Source: Marinibacterium sp050389775 (GTDB lineage Bacteria > Pseudomonadota > Alphaproteobacteria > Rhodobacterales > Rhodobacteraceae). From it: a DNA stretch of 64,000 bases. A model generated the notes under the pieces. The model made no database searches and was not told where the DNA came from. It saw only the letters and a program-made list of their open reading frames with translations. Position numbers and translations under genes: made by a program. The stretch is taken from NCBI RefSeq assembly GCF_050389775.1, contig NZ_CP177144.1, positions 1,798,001 through 1,862,000 on the forward strand, given 5' to 3'. Of this stretch, positions 1 through 10,222 are shown in pieces (the first letter of the stretch is position 1; the number at the start of each line of letters is the position of its first letter).

Positions 1-950
1 TGGGCGGCCATGAAGGTGTTCATCGCCGTCTGCACGCCCAGCCGCGATACCGTGCGCTTGTTGGTCTCGTAATAGACCCCGCGCGTGTTGGCCGAGGTGA
101 TGATCTCGTAGGACGGGAAGTAGTCGACATCGTCGTTGGCATCGGCCAGCGCCCCGCAGACCGCCCGCAGGACCGACTTGGAATAGCAGGTGGCCACCTC
201 GACATGATGGCCCGAGGCCGTGGCCGTCAGCGGCACGGGGGACGTCGTGATCAGGAACCGGACATCCTTGTTGCGCGCCCGCATGAGCGCCATGAAGGTC
301 TCGAAATCGCGCTTGATCTCGTCGTAGCGGTAATTGTGGAACCCAAAGACCGCATCATCGTGCCGGCCGGCAATCGTGCCCGGCGCGGTGGGATAGACCG
401 TGCCGCTCTCGCGGTCGATCCAGGCCTCGGTCAGGCCGAAGGTAAAGACCATCAAGTCACAGCGGAAGAAGGCCTTGCGCACGTTGATCAGGTGGCGTTC
501 GCGATGGGCCAGCACCGCCTCGGGGCTGTCGAATCCGTCGGGTTCGATACTGGGCCTTTGAGCATCGACATACCGCCCGTCGCGTTCCCAGACCCGGTGC
601 GCCGGGGTGACCTTGCCCCGCGCTTCCTCGACCAGCTGCATCAGCTGACGGGTGGTGTAGATATTTCCGTAGCGCGCCGAGTAAAGCTCGTATCCATAGC
701 GCTGCGCCAGCGTCAGATCGACATCCAGCGGCATCGGTTCGGTGTCGATGACGTTGAACCCGGCGGTCTTGAGCGCCCGACCCACATGCTGGGCAAAGCA
801 GGATCCGGCCGTGGCGATGCGCATGTCGCGGGTGATCGGGAATTTCGGGCGATAGACATCGCCGGGGTCCAGCGGCTCGCGGTCGGTAACGGCCGACCGC
901 CAGAAGGCCCGGGGTTCCAGGTCGCTGTAGGGACTTGCTGGGGCGCCCAT
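1..950 (-). CDS. GSCFA domain-containing protein (3' end cut by window)
   Basis: The reverse strand from the ATG at 948-950 reads without a stop to the window edge (about 316 codons). Near residue 46 it carries the block ATAGSCFAQHVGRAL, whose GSCFA string names this family. Known: GSCFA proteins are thought to have an SGNH-hydrolase-like fold, with the serine of the GSC block as candidate nucleophile, but substrates are not established. Later segments (FGLTEAWID, FLITTSPVPLTAT, HHVEVATCYSKS) fit the rest of the family. It lies downstream of the CoA-transferase subunit A gene on the same strand with a 73-base GC-rich gap. No signal peptide is visible, so it is probably cytoplasmic. The family is secure from the motif; the function is unknown and the C-terminus is missing. 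Confidence 0.85.
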   Translation of the reverse strand, partial: MGAPASPYSDLEPRAFWRSAVTDREPLDPGDVYRPKFPITRDMRIATAGSCFAQHVGRALKTAGFNVIDTEPMPLDVDLTLAQRYGYELYSARYGNIYTTRQLMQLVEEARGKVTPAHRVWERDGRYVDAQRPSIEPDGFDSPEAVLAHRERHLINVRKAFFRCDLMVFTFGLTEAWIDRESGTVYPTAPGTIAGRHDDAVFGFHNYRYDEIKRDFETFMALMRARNKDVRFLITTSPVPLTATASGHHVEVATCYSKSVLRAVCGALADANDDVDYFPSYEIITSANTRGVYYETNKRTVSRLGVQTAMNTFMAA

Positions 951-1023
951 GTGCTCCCTCCCGGCCGGAGGTCAGGTCGGCGGCCGGGCACCCGCTCCGG
1001 CGGGCGGGCCCGGCCCGGGGCGA

Positions 1024-1719
1024 TCAGGCGGCGCGGACGGTGCGCTGTTCGATCCGCTTTTCGTGCTCGCCCTGGATCAGGCGGTGCACGTAGATGCCGG
1101 GCAGGTGGATCGTGTCGGGGTCCAGGCTGCCGGTCGGCACGATTTCCTCGACCTCGGCCACGCAGATCTTGCCGCACATGGCCGCCGGCGGGTTGAAGTT
1201 GCGCGCGGTCTTGCGGAACACCAGGTTGCCCGTCGCATCGGCCTTCCAGGCCTTGACGATGCTGAGGTCGGCAAAGATCCCCTCTTCGAGGATATAGGTC
1301 TCGCCGTTGAAGTCCTTGTGTTCCTTGCCCTCGGCAATGACGGTGCCCACGCCGGTCTTGGTGTAGAAACCGGGGATGCCGCAGCCGGCGGCGCGCATGC
1401 GCTCGGCAAGGGTGCCCTGCGGGTTGAATTCCAGCTCCAGCTCGCCGCTGAGATACTGGCGCATGAACTCGGCATTTTCGCCCACGTAGGACGAGATCAT
1501 CTTCTTGACCTGCTTGGTCTGCAGCAGGATGCCGATGCCGAAATCGTCAACGCCGGCATTGTTTGAGGCAAAGGTCAGGTCCTTGGTGCCGGCATCCTTG
1601 ATCGCCTGCAGCAGCAGCTCGGGGATGCCGCACAGGCCAAAGCCCCCTGCGGCGATCAGCATTCCGTCGAACAGCACCCCATCAAGAGCTTCCTGGGCCG
1701 AGGCATAGACTTTTTTCAT
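1024..1719 (-). CDS. CoA transferase subunit A (3-oxoacid CoA-transferase type)
   Basis: This 231-residue protein matches the alpha subunit of two-subunit family I CoA transferases (ScoA/AtoD), which move CoA between succinyl- or acetyl-CoA and a 3-oxoacid in ketone-body and short-chain fatty acid use. Visible family blocks are the glycine-rich IAAGGFGLCGIPE near residue 21, FASNNAGVDDFGIG, and the tail motif AMCGKICVAEVEEIV. The ATG at 1717-1719 is preceded by GGGAAG; the 35 further in-frame upstream codons are arginine-rich and unlike the family. Oddity: the catalytic-glutamate beta subunit is normally the next gene, but here a GSCFA gene follows, so any beta subunit lies outside the window. 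The symbol is left blank because scoA and atoD cannot be separated. Confidence 0.9.
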   Translation of the reverse strand: MKKVYASAQEALDGVLFDGMLIAAGGFGLCGIPELLLQAIKDAGTKDLTFASNNAGVDDFGIGILLQTKQVKKMISSYVGENAEFMRQYLSGELELEFNPQGTLAERMRAAGCGIPGFYTKTGVGTVIAEGKEHKDFNGETYILEEGIFADLSIVKAWKADATGNLVFRKTARNFNPPAAMCGKICVAEVEEIVPTGSLDPDTIHLPGIYVHRLIQGEHEKRIEQRTVRAA

Positions 1720-1878
1720 GAAATGCTTCCCACGTCGTTGCTGACTGTACCAGGGGCCGCGTCCCTCCTGGCCGCGCCCGTGACGGCGGCGCCACTCCAG
1801 ACCCCGCCCGAAGTCGAATGCCATTGGCCCGGCGCGGCTGTCAACATGCGCATGGCCCCGGGCCGGGGGCGGGGTGGC

Positions 1879-4560
1879 CTATTCGGCCTCGCCCGCCTGC
1901 GATGACGACTCATCACCGCCGGTCTTGGCGGATTTCGGCGCAGCGGCCTTCTTGGGTGCTGCCTTCTTGGTCGCCGTTTTCTTGGCTGTGGTCTTCTTCG
2001 CCGTCGTCTTCTTGGCCGCCGCTTTCTTCGGCGCGGCCTTCTTCTTGCCCTTGCCGGTCTTGGCCGCCCGTTCATCGATCAGCTGAACGGCGAAATCGAT
2101 GGTCACATCCTCGGGTTCGACCTCGTTCGGAATCGTCGCGTTGACCTTTTCCCATTTCACGTAAGGCCCATAGCGGCCCTTCATGACATTGATCGGTCCG
2201 CCGTGCTCGGGATGTTCGCCCAGCTCTTTCAGCGGCGTCGCCGCCGCGGCCTTGCCCCGCTTGGGCTTCGAGGCCAGCACCTCGACCGCGCGGTTCATGC
2301 CGATCTCCCAGACGTCCTCGACGCTTTCCAGGTTGGCATTGGTGCCGCCCTTGAAGGAAATCGAATCGGCGTGTTTCAGGTAGGGCCCGTAGCGCCCGAT
2401 GTTCGACCAGATCATCACCCCGTCTTCCGGGTGAGGCCCGATCTCGCGGGGCAGGGCCAGCAGCTTGACGGCCTGTTCCAGCGTCACCTCGTTGGGCGGC
2501 CAGGGTTTGGGGATCGACTGGCGCGGGGGCTTGGGCTGTTCGTCCGTCGCCTCGCCGCGCTGGACATAAGGCCCGAACCGGCCCTTGAACGCGTAGATCT
2601 TGTCGCCCGCATCCTCGCCCAGCACCTTGCCCTCGGGCGGGATGTCGCTGGGGTCTTCCTGGCCCGGAGGCCCGAAGGGGCGCGTGTACCGGCATTCGGG
2701 ATAGTTCGAACAGCCGATGAAGGCCCCGCCCGACCGCGCCGTGCGCATCGACAGCCGGCCCTGGCCGCAATTGGGGCACAACCGCGGGTCGGTGCCTTCC
2801 TCGTTGGGCGGGAACAGGTGCGGTTCCAGCACCTCGTTGATCTTTTCCAGCACCTCGGTGATGCGCAGATCGGCGGTTTCCTCGATCGCCGCCGAGAAAT
2901 CCTGCCAGAACTTCTGCAGCACGTCCTTGTAATCGGCGTCACCCGCGCTGACCTGGTCCAGCTCGTCTTCGAGCCCGGCGGTGAAATCATAGCCCACGTA
3001 GCGCCGGAAGTAGTTTTCCAGGAAGGCAATGACCAACCGGCCCTTGTCCTCGGGAATCAGCCGGTTCTTGTCCTTGCGCACATAGCCCCGGTCCTGGATC
3101 GTCGTCACGATCGACGCATAGGTCGACGGCCGCCCGATGCCCAGCTCTTCCATGCGCTTGACCAGCGTCGCCTCGGTGTAGCGCGGCGGGGGCTGGGTGA
3201 AATGCTGTTCCGGCGTGATCGTCTTCTTGTCGGCCTTCTCGCCCTCGTGGACCTGGGGCAGGCGCTTGTCGTCGTCATCGGTCACCGCGTCGTCGCGGCC
3301 TTCCTCGTAGACCCGCAGGAAGCCGTCGAACAGCACCACCTGGCCGGTCGCGCGCAGGCCCACCTGGCCATCGGCGCTGCCCACCTCGACGGTCGTGCGC
3401 TCCAGCCGGGCCGATTCCATCTGGCAGGCCAGGGTCCGTTTCCAGATCAGGTCGTAGAGCCGGCGCTGGTCCTGGTCGGTCACCTTGAGGCTGTCGGCGT
3501 CGCGGCCCATGTCCGTCGGCCGGATGCATTCATGCGCTTCCTGGGCGTTCTTGGCCTTGTTCTTATAGACCCGCGGGCTGTCGGGCACGTATTCCTTGCC
3601 ATAGCGCCCGGCGATCTCGTCACGCGCGGCGGTCACCGCCTCGGGCGCCATGTCGATGCCGTCGGTCCGCATGTAGGTGATGTAGCCGGCCTCGTAGAGC
3701 CGCTGGGCCGTCGACATCGTCTGCCGCGCGCCCATGCCGAACTTGCGGCTGGCTTCCTGTTGCAGGGTCGAGGTCATGAAGGGCGCCGACGGGTTGCGCG
3801 CGGCCGGTTTCGCCTCGACCGACGTGATGGTCAGGTCGCGGCTGTTGATCGCCTGCACGGCCAGCTCGGCCTGGGTCTGGTTCTCGATGTCGAACCGGTC
3901 CAGCTTGTCGCCGGCCAGGCTGACCAGGCGCGCCTCGTATTCCTGGCCGCGCGGGGTGGTCAGGATCGCCTTGACCGACCAGTATTCGCGCGGGCGGAAG
4001 GCCTCGATCTCCATCTCGCGCTCGACGATCAGGCGCAGGCAGACCGATTGCACCCGGCCGGCCGATTTCGCGCCGGGCAGCTTGCGCCACAGGACCGGCG
4101 ACAGGTTGAAGCCCACCAGGTAATCCAGCGCGCGGCGGGCCAGGTAGGCCTCGACCAGCGGCATGTCGACCTGGCGCGGGTTCTGCATGGCCTGGGTGAC
4201 GGCGTCCTTGGTGATCGCGTTGAAGACCACCCGGCTGACCGGCGTGTCCTTCTTGATCGACCGGCGCTTGGTCAGCGCTTCCTGCAGGTGCCACGAAATC
4301 GCCTCGCCCTCGCGGTCGGGGTCGGTCGCGAGGATCAGGGCGTTGTCGTCGGCCAGTGCGTCGGCGATGGCCTTGATGTGCTTCTTGCTGTCGGATCCGA
4401 CCTCCCACAGCATGTCGAAATCATGCTCGGGATCGACCGATCCATCCTTCGGCGGCAGGTCCCGAACATGGCCATACGAGGCCAGAACGGTGTAGTCTGG
4501 GCCGAGATATTTGTTGATCGTTTTGGCTTTGGCCGGAGATTCGACAACGACAACAGGCAT
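1879..4560 (-). CDS. topA: DNA topoisomerase I (type IA)
   Basis: The 893-residue enzyme relaxes negative supercoils through a covalent 5'-phosphotyrosine intermediate. The Toprim domain opens with VVVESPAKAKTI and holds the acidic DPDREGEAISWH block near residues 80-92. The catalytic tyrosine is in YMRTDG (Y296). A four-cysteine zinc ribbon (LCPNCG ... IGCSNYPEC) sits in the C-terminal third, followed by three topoisomerase C-terminal repeats marked by FGPYV, YGPYL and YGPYV. The last 60 residues are a Lys/Ala-rich tail resembling histone H1, which probably aids DNA binding; such tails are common in high-GC bacteria. The gene follows dprA on the same strand, and a TTGACA promoter lies between them. 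Confidence 0.98.
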   Translation of the reverse strand: MPVVVVESPAKAKTINKYLGPDYTVLASYGHVRDLPPKDGSVDPEHDFDMLWEVGSDSKKHIKAIADALADDNALILATDPDREGEAISWHLQEALTKRRSIKKDTPVSRVVFNAITKDAVTQAMQNPRQVDMPLVEAYLARRALDYLVGFNLSPVLWRKLPGAKSAGRVQSVCLRLIVEREMEIEAFRPREYWSVKAILTTPRGQEYEARLVSLAGDKLDRFDIENQTQAELAVQAINSRDLTITSVEAKPAARNPSAPFMTSTLQQEASRKFGMGARQTMSTAQRLYEAGYITYMRTDGIDMAPEAVTAARDEIAGRYGKEYVPDSPRVYKNKAKNAQEAHECIRPTDMGRDADSLKVTDQDQRRLYDLIWKRTLACQMESARLERTTVEVGSADGQVGLRATGQVVLFDGFLRVYEEGRDDAVTDDDDKRLPQVHEGEKADKKTITPEQHFTQPPPRYTEATLVKRMEELGIGRPSTYASIVTTIQDRGYVRKDKNRLIPEDKGRLVIAFLENYFRRYVGYDFTAGLEDELDQVSAGDADYKDVLQKFWQDFSAAIEETADLRITEVLEKINEVLEPHLFPPNEEGTDPRLCPNCGQGRLSMRTARSGGAFIGCSNYPECRYTRPFGPPGQEDPSDIPPEGKVLGEDAGDKIYAFKGRFGPYVQRGEATDEQPKPPRQSIPKPWPPNEVTLEQAVKLLALPREIGPHPEDGVMIWSNIGRYGPYLKHADSISFKGGTNANLESVEDVWEIGMNRAVEVLASKPKRGKAAAATPLKELGEHPEHGGPINVMKGRYGPYVKWEKVNATIPNEVEPEDVTIDFAVQLIDERAAKTGKGKKKAAPKKAAAKKTTAKKTTAKKTATKKAAPKKAAAPKSAKTGGDESSSQAGEAE

Positions 4561-4609
4561 TTAGCGGAAATCCTCAAGGCACGGGTACCGGGCGGTTATT
4601 GGCCGCGGA

Positions 4610-4638
4610 AGATGTGGGGTGCAAGAGGCGATTGTCAA
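4610..4638 (-). promoter_or_regulatory. Predicted sigma70-type promoter for topA
   Basis: On the minus strand a perfect -35 hexamer TTGACA (4638-4633) is followed after 17 bases by ACATCT (4615-4610), about 50 bases upstream of the topA ATG. The -10 element is weak, which is common in this group. It would allow topA to be expressed independently of dprA. Prediction from sequence only. Confidence 0.4.
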
Positions 4639-4688
4639 TCGCGGCGGAAAAGCCGCGGCCGAACCGGCCCCCCGGCGGGGCGAATTGC

Positions 4689-5885
4689 CTAGGAAACGCG
4701 CGTGACCATGCCGCCGGAGCAGCGCTGGATCCGGCCGTCGAGCTCCAGCTCGACAAGCGCGGGGCCGACGCTGCGCGGGGTGGAGGCCAGGTCGCGGATC
4801 AGCTGGTCTTCGGCCAGCGGGGCGGGGCCCAGCCGCGACAGGATCTGCTGGTGCAGGGCGGCGGTTTCCTGCCGGCTGCGCCGGTCGGCGGGCGGTTGCG
4901 GCGGGGGTTGCTGCGCGGGCTGCACCTTGGGCTGGGCAGTGTCCCTGGCTGCCCTTGCGGCGTTGTCCTTTGCTGCCCCGGTGGAGGGCATCAGCGGCGA
5001 CAGCGCCTCGATCACGTCCTCGGCATGGCGCACCAGCGTGGCACCGTCTCGGATCAGCATGTTGCAGCCCGAGGCGCGCGGATCATAGGGATGGCCCGGC
5101 ACGACCAGGACCTCGCGGCCCTGGTCCAGCGCGTCGCGGGCGGTGATCAGGCTGCCCGACCGGGCCGCGGCCTCGATCACCACGACGGCCTGCGACAGGC
5201 CCGACACGATTCGGTTGCGACAGGGGAAATGGCGGGATTTCGGTTGCAGCCCCATGGGCTGTTCCGACAGCCGGGCGCCCTTGCGGGCGATGTCATGGGC
5301 CAGCCGGGTGTTCTCGGCCGGGTAGATCATGTCGACCCCACCGGCCATCACGGCAATCGTCCCGGTGTCGAGCGCGGCCTCGTGGGCGGCGGCATCGACG
5401 CCCCGGGCCAGGCCCGAGACCACGACAAAGCCCGCCCGGCCCAGGTCCCGCGCCAGCCCGCGGGCCATGCGCAGCCCCAGAGACGAGGCATTGCGCGCGC
5501 CCACCAGGGCGATCAGCGGCTGTTTCAGCCAGTTGGCATCACCGATCACCCACAGCAGTGGCGGGGCATCGGGCAGTTCGGCCAGAAGGGCAGGGTAGTC
5601 GCCCGAGCCAAGGCACAAAAGCCGCGCTTCGGCGGCTTTTGCGGCCTTGATCTCGGCGTCTATGATGCCGGAAGGACATATTTCATAGTCCTCGATCCCG
5701 GCTGCGCGTGCCAGTTCAGGCAGCGCGGCCAACGCGTTCTGCGCCGACCCGTGTTCGGCCATGAGCCGGTGAAACATGGTTGCACCGACACGACGCGAAC
5801 GCAGGAGACGGAGCCACGCAAACCGATCTTCTTCCGTGGTGGGTGGGAGTGGGGGGTGAGTGGAAGAAATTCGGTCTTCGGTCAT
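4689..5885 (-). CDS. dprA: DNA-processing protein DprA (Smf)
   Basis: This 398-residue protein loads RecA on incoming single-stranded DNA during transformation. The central Rossmann-like DprA domain shows IALVGARNASSLGLRMARGL and VVSGLARGVDAAAH, with GAR where many homologues have GSR, then GGVDMIYPAEN and ISEQP-like blocks. The C-terminus after a Pro/Gln-rich linker (about residues 320-340) reads as the winged-helix DML1 domain. The gene is between tldD upstream and topA downstream, all on the minus strand. No other competence gene is visible, so natural transformation cannot be inferred from this window. Confidence 0.95.
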   Translation of the reverse strand: MTEDRISSTHPPLPPTTEEDRFAWLRLLRSRRVGATMFHRLMAEHGSAQNALAALPELARAAGIEDYEICPSGIIDAEIKAAKAAEARLLCLGSGDYPALLAELPDAPPLLWVIGDANWLKQPLIALVGARNASSLGLRMARGLARDLGRAGFVVVSGLARGVDAAAHEAALDTGTIAVMAGGVDMIYPAENTRLAHDIARKGARLSEQPMGLQPKSRHFPCRNRIVSGLSQAVVVIEAAARSGSLITARDALDQGREVLVVPGHPYDPRASGCNMLIRDGATLVRHAEDVIEALSPLMPSTGAAKDNAARAARDTAQPKVQPAQQPPPQPPADRRSRQETAALHQQILSRLGPAPLAEDQLIRDLASTPRSVGPALVELELDGRIQRCSGGMVTRVS

Positions 5886-5980
5886 CCGCGGCTCCGCCTA
5901 CTGCACGAACAGCTTTACGGCTCCAAGGGTTAATAGGGGGTAAACCGAAACACCTTTTTCTCGTTTTTTCGCGAAAACCG

Positions 5981-7411
<1,431 letters not shown>

Positions 7412-7448
7412 GTCGGAGGCCTCGCGGTCGTTGTCCTGGATCAAAAAG

Positions 7449-7471
7449 CGTCTGTTTGCCGCAAACAGACG
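7449..7471. promoter_or_regulatory. Perfect 23-bp palindrome in the tldD/coxB divergent region
   Basis: Arms of 11 bases (CGTCTGTTTGC and its complement) flank a single C. It lies 37 bases upstream of the tldD start and 113 bases upstream of the coxB start. There is no U-run on either side, so it looks more like a dimeric regulator's binding site than an intrinsic terminator. The regulator is unknown. Confidence 0.55.
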
Positions 7472-7584
7472 TCTTTATCTGCGCGGTTGAATATGTTTTC
7501 TAGCTGGCTCAATGACAACCGGTCTCGGCGCGTGCGTTCGCGACCGTCTGTGGCACATTGCGGATGAACCGATCAGGACACGAC

Positions 7585-8427
7585 ATGAAACACGTTCTTA
7601 CCCTTTCGGGCCTTTTCGCGGCCCTCACCGCGCTTCCGGCCGCGGCGCAGGAGCAGCTTGAAGTCATCGGCAAGCCGGTTTCGGGCAAGCTGGGCTTTCA
7701 GCCCGCGGCGACCGAACTGGCGCGCGACATTCATTCGCTCGACCACCTGCTGCTGGTCATCATCACCGTGATCTGCCTGTTCGTCGTTGCCCTGCTGGCC
7801 GTCTGCATCGTCCGCTACAATTCCAAGGCGAACCCGACACCGGCGACCTTCACGCACAATTCGCCGCTGGAAATCGCCTGGACGCTGGTGCCCGTGCTGA
7901 TCCTGGTCTTCATCGGTGCCTTCTCGCTGCCGGTCCTGTTCAAGCAACAGGAAATCCCGGAAGGGGACGTAACCATCAAGGTCGTCGGTTACCAGTGGTA
8001 CTGGGGCTATGAATACGTCGATCACGACTTCGGGTTCGAATCGTTCAAGCTCGAGCGCGACCAGCTGGCCGAATACGGCTACGCCGACGACGAATACCTG
8101 CTGGCCACCGACACCGCCGTTGTCGTGCCCGTCGGCAAGACCATCGTCATGCAGGTCACCGGCGCCGACGTGATCCACGCCTGGACCATCCCGGCCTTCG
8201 GCGTGAAGCAGGACGCCGTGCCCGGCCGCCTGGCCGAGCTGTGGTTCAAGGCCGAGAAGGAAGGCATCTATTTCGGCCAGTGTTCCGAGCTTTGCGGCAA
8301 GGACCACGCCTACATGCCGATCACCGTCAAGGTCGTGAGCGAAGAGGCCTACGAGGAATGGCTGAACGGCGCGATCGAGGAATATGCCGGCACGCCGCGG
8401 AACGATTACCGCGTCGCCTCGAACTGA
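7585..8427 (+). CDS. coxB: Cytochrome c oxidase subunit II (aa3-type)
   Basis: The subunit carries the CuA centre that takes electrons from cytochrome c. This 280-residue precursor has a signal peptide (cleavage probably near AAAQ, residue 22), two transmembrane helices (about 53-76 and 97-118) and a periplasmic cupredoxin domain. CuA ligands are all present: H198, C233 and C237 in QCSELCGKDH, E235, H241 and M244. The aromatic relay YQWYWGYEY is at about 136-144. The ATG at 7585 follows AGGA at good spacing; an upstream ATG at 7558 has no site. It is also called ctaC. The subunit I gene is not adjacent, as in Paracoccus, where it is encoded elsewhere. Confidence 0.97.
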   Translation: MKHVLTLSGLFAALTALPAAAQEQLEVIGKPVSGKLGFQPAATELARDIHSLDHLLLVIITVICLFVVALLAVCIVRYNSKANPTPATFTHNSPLEIAWTLVPVLILVFIGAFSLPVLFKQQEIPEGDVTIKVVGYQWYWGYEYVDHDFGFESFKLERDQLAEYGYADDEYLLATDTAVVVPVGKTIVMQVTGADVIHAWTIPAFGVKQDAVPGRLAELWFKAEKEGIYFGQCSELCGKDHAYMPITVKVVSEEAYEEWLNGAIEEYAGTPRNDYRVASN

Positions 8428-8518
8428 GGCGGGCCCCCGCCCGGGTGGGCGGGGCAATGTGCCAGGATGACAGCGGGCGGGCCGGCCTGGCCCGCCTGTC
8501 CAAGCAGAAAGACCGATC

Positions 8519-9460
8519 ATGAGCGACGCCAGCTATCCCATCACCGGCAAGGACGATGAAGCGAGCTTCGGGGATTATTTCGCCCTGCTGAAGCCGCGTG
8601 TCATGTCGCTGGTGGTGTTCACGGCCTTTGTCGGCCTCCTGGCCGCGCCGGCATCGGTCAATCCCTTCGTCGGCTTCTGCGCGATCCTGTTCATCGCCGT
8701 GGGCGGCGGCGCCTCGGGCGCGCTGAACATGTGGTGGGACGCCGATATCGACCGGGTCATGAAGCGCACCGTCAAGCGGCCGATCCCCGCCGGCAAGGTC
8801 ACCGGCGACGAGGCCCTGGCCATCGGCCTGACCCTGTCGGTCTTCTCGGTTGTCATGCTGTGGCTGGCAACCAATGCCCTGGCCGCGGCGATGCTGGCCT
8901 TCACCATCTTCTTCTACGTCGTGATCTACACGATGTGGCTGAAACGCTCGACGCCCCAGAACATCGTCATCGGCGGCGCCGCCGGGGCCTTTCCGCCGGT
9001 CATCGGCTGGGTCGCGGCGACCGGCAGCATGTCGATCGAGCCCTGGCTGATGTTTGCCCTGACCTTCATGTGGACGCCCCCGCATTTCTGGGCCCTGGCC
9101 CTGTTCATGCGCAACGATTACGACGATGCCGGCGTGCCGATGCTGACCGTCACCCATGGCCGCCGGGCCACCCGCGTGCATATCCTGGTCTACACCATCC
9201 TGCTGGCCGTCCTGGCCATCGGCACCGGCTTCACCGGGCTGGGCGGGCCGGTCTACCTGGCCACGGCCGTCGTGCTCAACGCCATCTTCCTGGCCGGCGC
9301 ATGGCGCATCTGGCGCCGGGACGAGACCATGGCCGAGGCCGACAATTTCGCCGTCGAGCGCCGGTTCTTCCGGGTCTCGCTGCTTTATCTCTTTGCCCAT
9401 TTCATGGCCATCCTCGTGCAGGCCGCGCTTGGGCTCTATGGTCTGGGAGGCTGGTCATGA
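8519..9460 (+). CDS. cyoE: Heme O synthase (protoheme IX farnesyltransferase)
   Basis: This inner-membrane UbiA-family prenyltransferase (313 residues) converts heme B to heme O on the way to heme A. The polyprenyl-diphosphate-binding motif NMWWDADIDRVM is at about 70-81, with D74 and D78 as the DxxxD pair, followed by RTVKRPIPAG. Multiple hydrophobic helices fit the usual nine-helix topology, and a second motif region is in TPPHFWALALFMRNDY. It lies 91 bases after coxB, and its stop overlaps the next start as ATGA. Also called ctaB in oxidase operons. Confidence 0.97.
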   Translation: MSDASYPITGKDDEASFGDYFALLKPRVMSLVVFTAFVGLLAAPASVNPFVGFCAILFIAVGGGASGALNMWWDADIDRVMKRTVKRPIPAGKVTGDEALAIGLTLSVFSVVMLWLATNALAAAMLAFTIFFYVVIYTMWLKRSTPQNIVIGGAAGAFPPVIGWVAATGSMSIEPWLMFALTFMWTPPHFWALALFMRNDYDDAGVPMLTVTHGRRATRVHILVYTILLAVLAIGTGFTGLGGPVYLATAVVLNAIFLAGAWRIWRRDETMAEADNFAVERRFFRVSLLYLFAHFMAILVQAALGLYGLGGWS

Positions 9461-9627
9461 GCTTTCGTGTCACCCATGAGCTGCACCACCGCCGCAGCAG
9501 CCGCAACATCGGCACCGGCCTGGTGCTGGCGGCCTTCATCTGCATCGTCTTCGGGCTGACCGTGGCCAAGGTGTCGACGGGCAATTTCGTCGAAACCCAG
9601 CCCGCGCAGGAGGGCAGCGGCCAATGA
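9457..9627 (+). CDS. Small membrane protein of the oxidase operon (CoxF-like)
   Basis: A 56-residue ORF fills the space between cyoE and the Cox11 gene, overlapping both by four bases (ATGA at 9457 and at 9624), which argues strongly that it is translated. It has a basic N-terminus (HELHHRRSSRN), one transmembrane segment (about residues 19-38, VLAAFICIVFGLTVAKV) and a short polar tail. Small proteins in this slot are annotated CoxF or cytochrome oxidase assembly protein in the Rhodobacteraceae. The role is not established; single-span topology suggests an assembly factor or accessory subunit. Confidence 0.8.
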   Translation: MSFRVTHELHHRRSSRNIGTGLVLAAFICIVFGLTVAKVSTGNFVETQPAQEGSGQ

Positions 9628-10211
9628 GCATGAGCCCCAAGCGCAAGACCCTGATCCAGCTGGTGTCGGTCGTCGTCTTCATGGGGGCCATGGCCTGGGC
9701 CGCGATCCCGCTCTACAACTGGTTCTGCCGGGTGACCGGCTACGGCGGTTATACCAACACCGCCGAGGGCGATTCCGACACCATCCTCGACAAGACCATC
9801 AAGGTGCGCTTCGACGCCTCGCGCGAAAAGGGCATGCCCTGGGAATTCAAGCCGGTCCAGCGCGAGATGGAGCTGAAGATCGGCGAGACGGGCCTGGCCT
9901 TCTACGAGGCCTACAACCCCACCGACCGGCCCGTCGCCGGCCAGGCGGCCTATAACGTGACGCCCTATACGGCCGGATCGTTCTTTGCCAAGATCGAATG
10001 CTTCTGCTTCACCGAGCAGGTGCTGCAACCCGGCGAGCGCGTGCAGATGCCGGTGACGTTTTTCGTCGACCCCGAGATCGTGACCGACCGGGACGGCAAG
10101 TTCGTCCACACGATCACACTCAGTTATACGTTCTATGAAATAGATCTGCCCGAAGACTATGCCGCCTTGACGGATGCGCAGGCAGAGGCGATCAACACGT
10201 CCGAAAGGTGA
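9624..10211 (+). CDS. ctaG: Cytochrome c oxidase assembly protein CtaG (Cox11)
   Basis: Cox11 delivers copper to the CuB site of subunit I. The 195-residue protein has one N-terminal transmembrane anchor (about 11-31) and a periplasmic immunoglobulin-like domain with the copper motif CFCF (C126 and C128), followed by the typical EQVLQPGE. C35 matches the third conserved cysteine just after the membrane. Its start overlaps the CoxF-like stop as ATGA; an in-frame ATG six bases later is an alternative. Subunit III follows after 11 bases, so this is one operon. Confidence 0.97.
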   Translation: MSMSPKRKTLIQLVSVVVFMGAMAWAAIPLYNWFCRVTGYGGYTNTAEGDSDTILDKTIKVRFDASREKGMPWEFKPVQREMELKIGETGLAFYEAYNPTDRPVAGQAAYNVTPYTAGSFFAKIECFCFTEQVLQPGERVQMPVTFFVDPEIVTDRDGKFVHTITLSYTFYEIDLPEDYAALTDAQAEAINTSER

Positions 10212-10222
10212 GGGACAAGCCG

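Noticed and set aside
2203..4692. 829-codon frame antisense to topA
   Set aside because: Shadow of topA; Arg/His/Gly/Gln-rich composition and no start signal.
5966..5977. TTTTCGCGAAAA palindrome as a dprA regulatory site
   Set aside because: It is short and sits just after the tldD stop; no known regulator matches and no second copy is nearby, so I only mention it under tldD.
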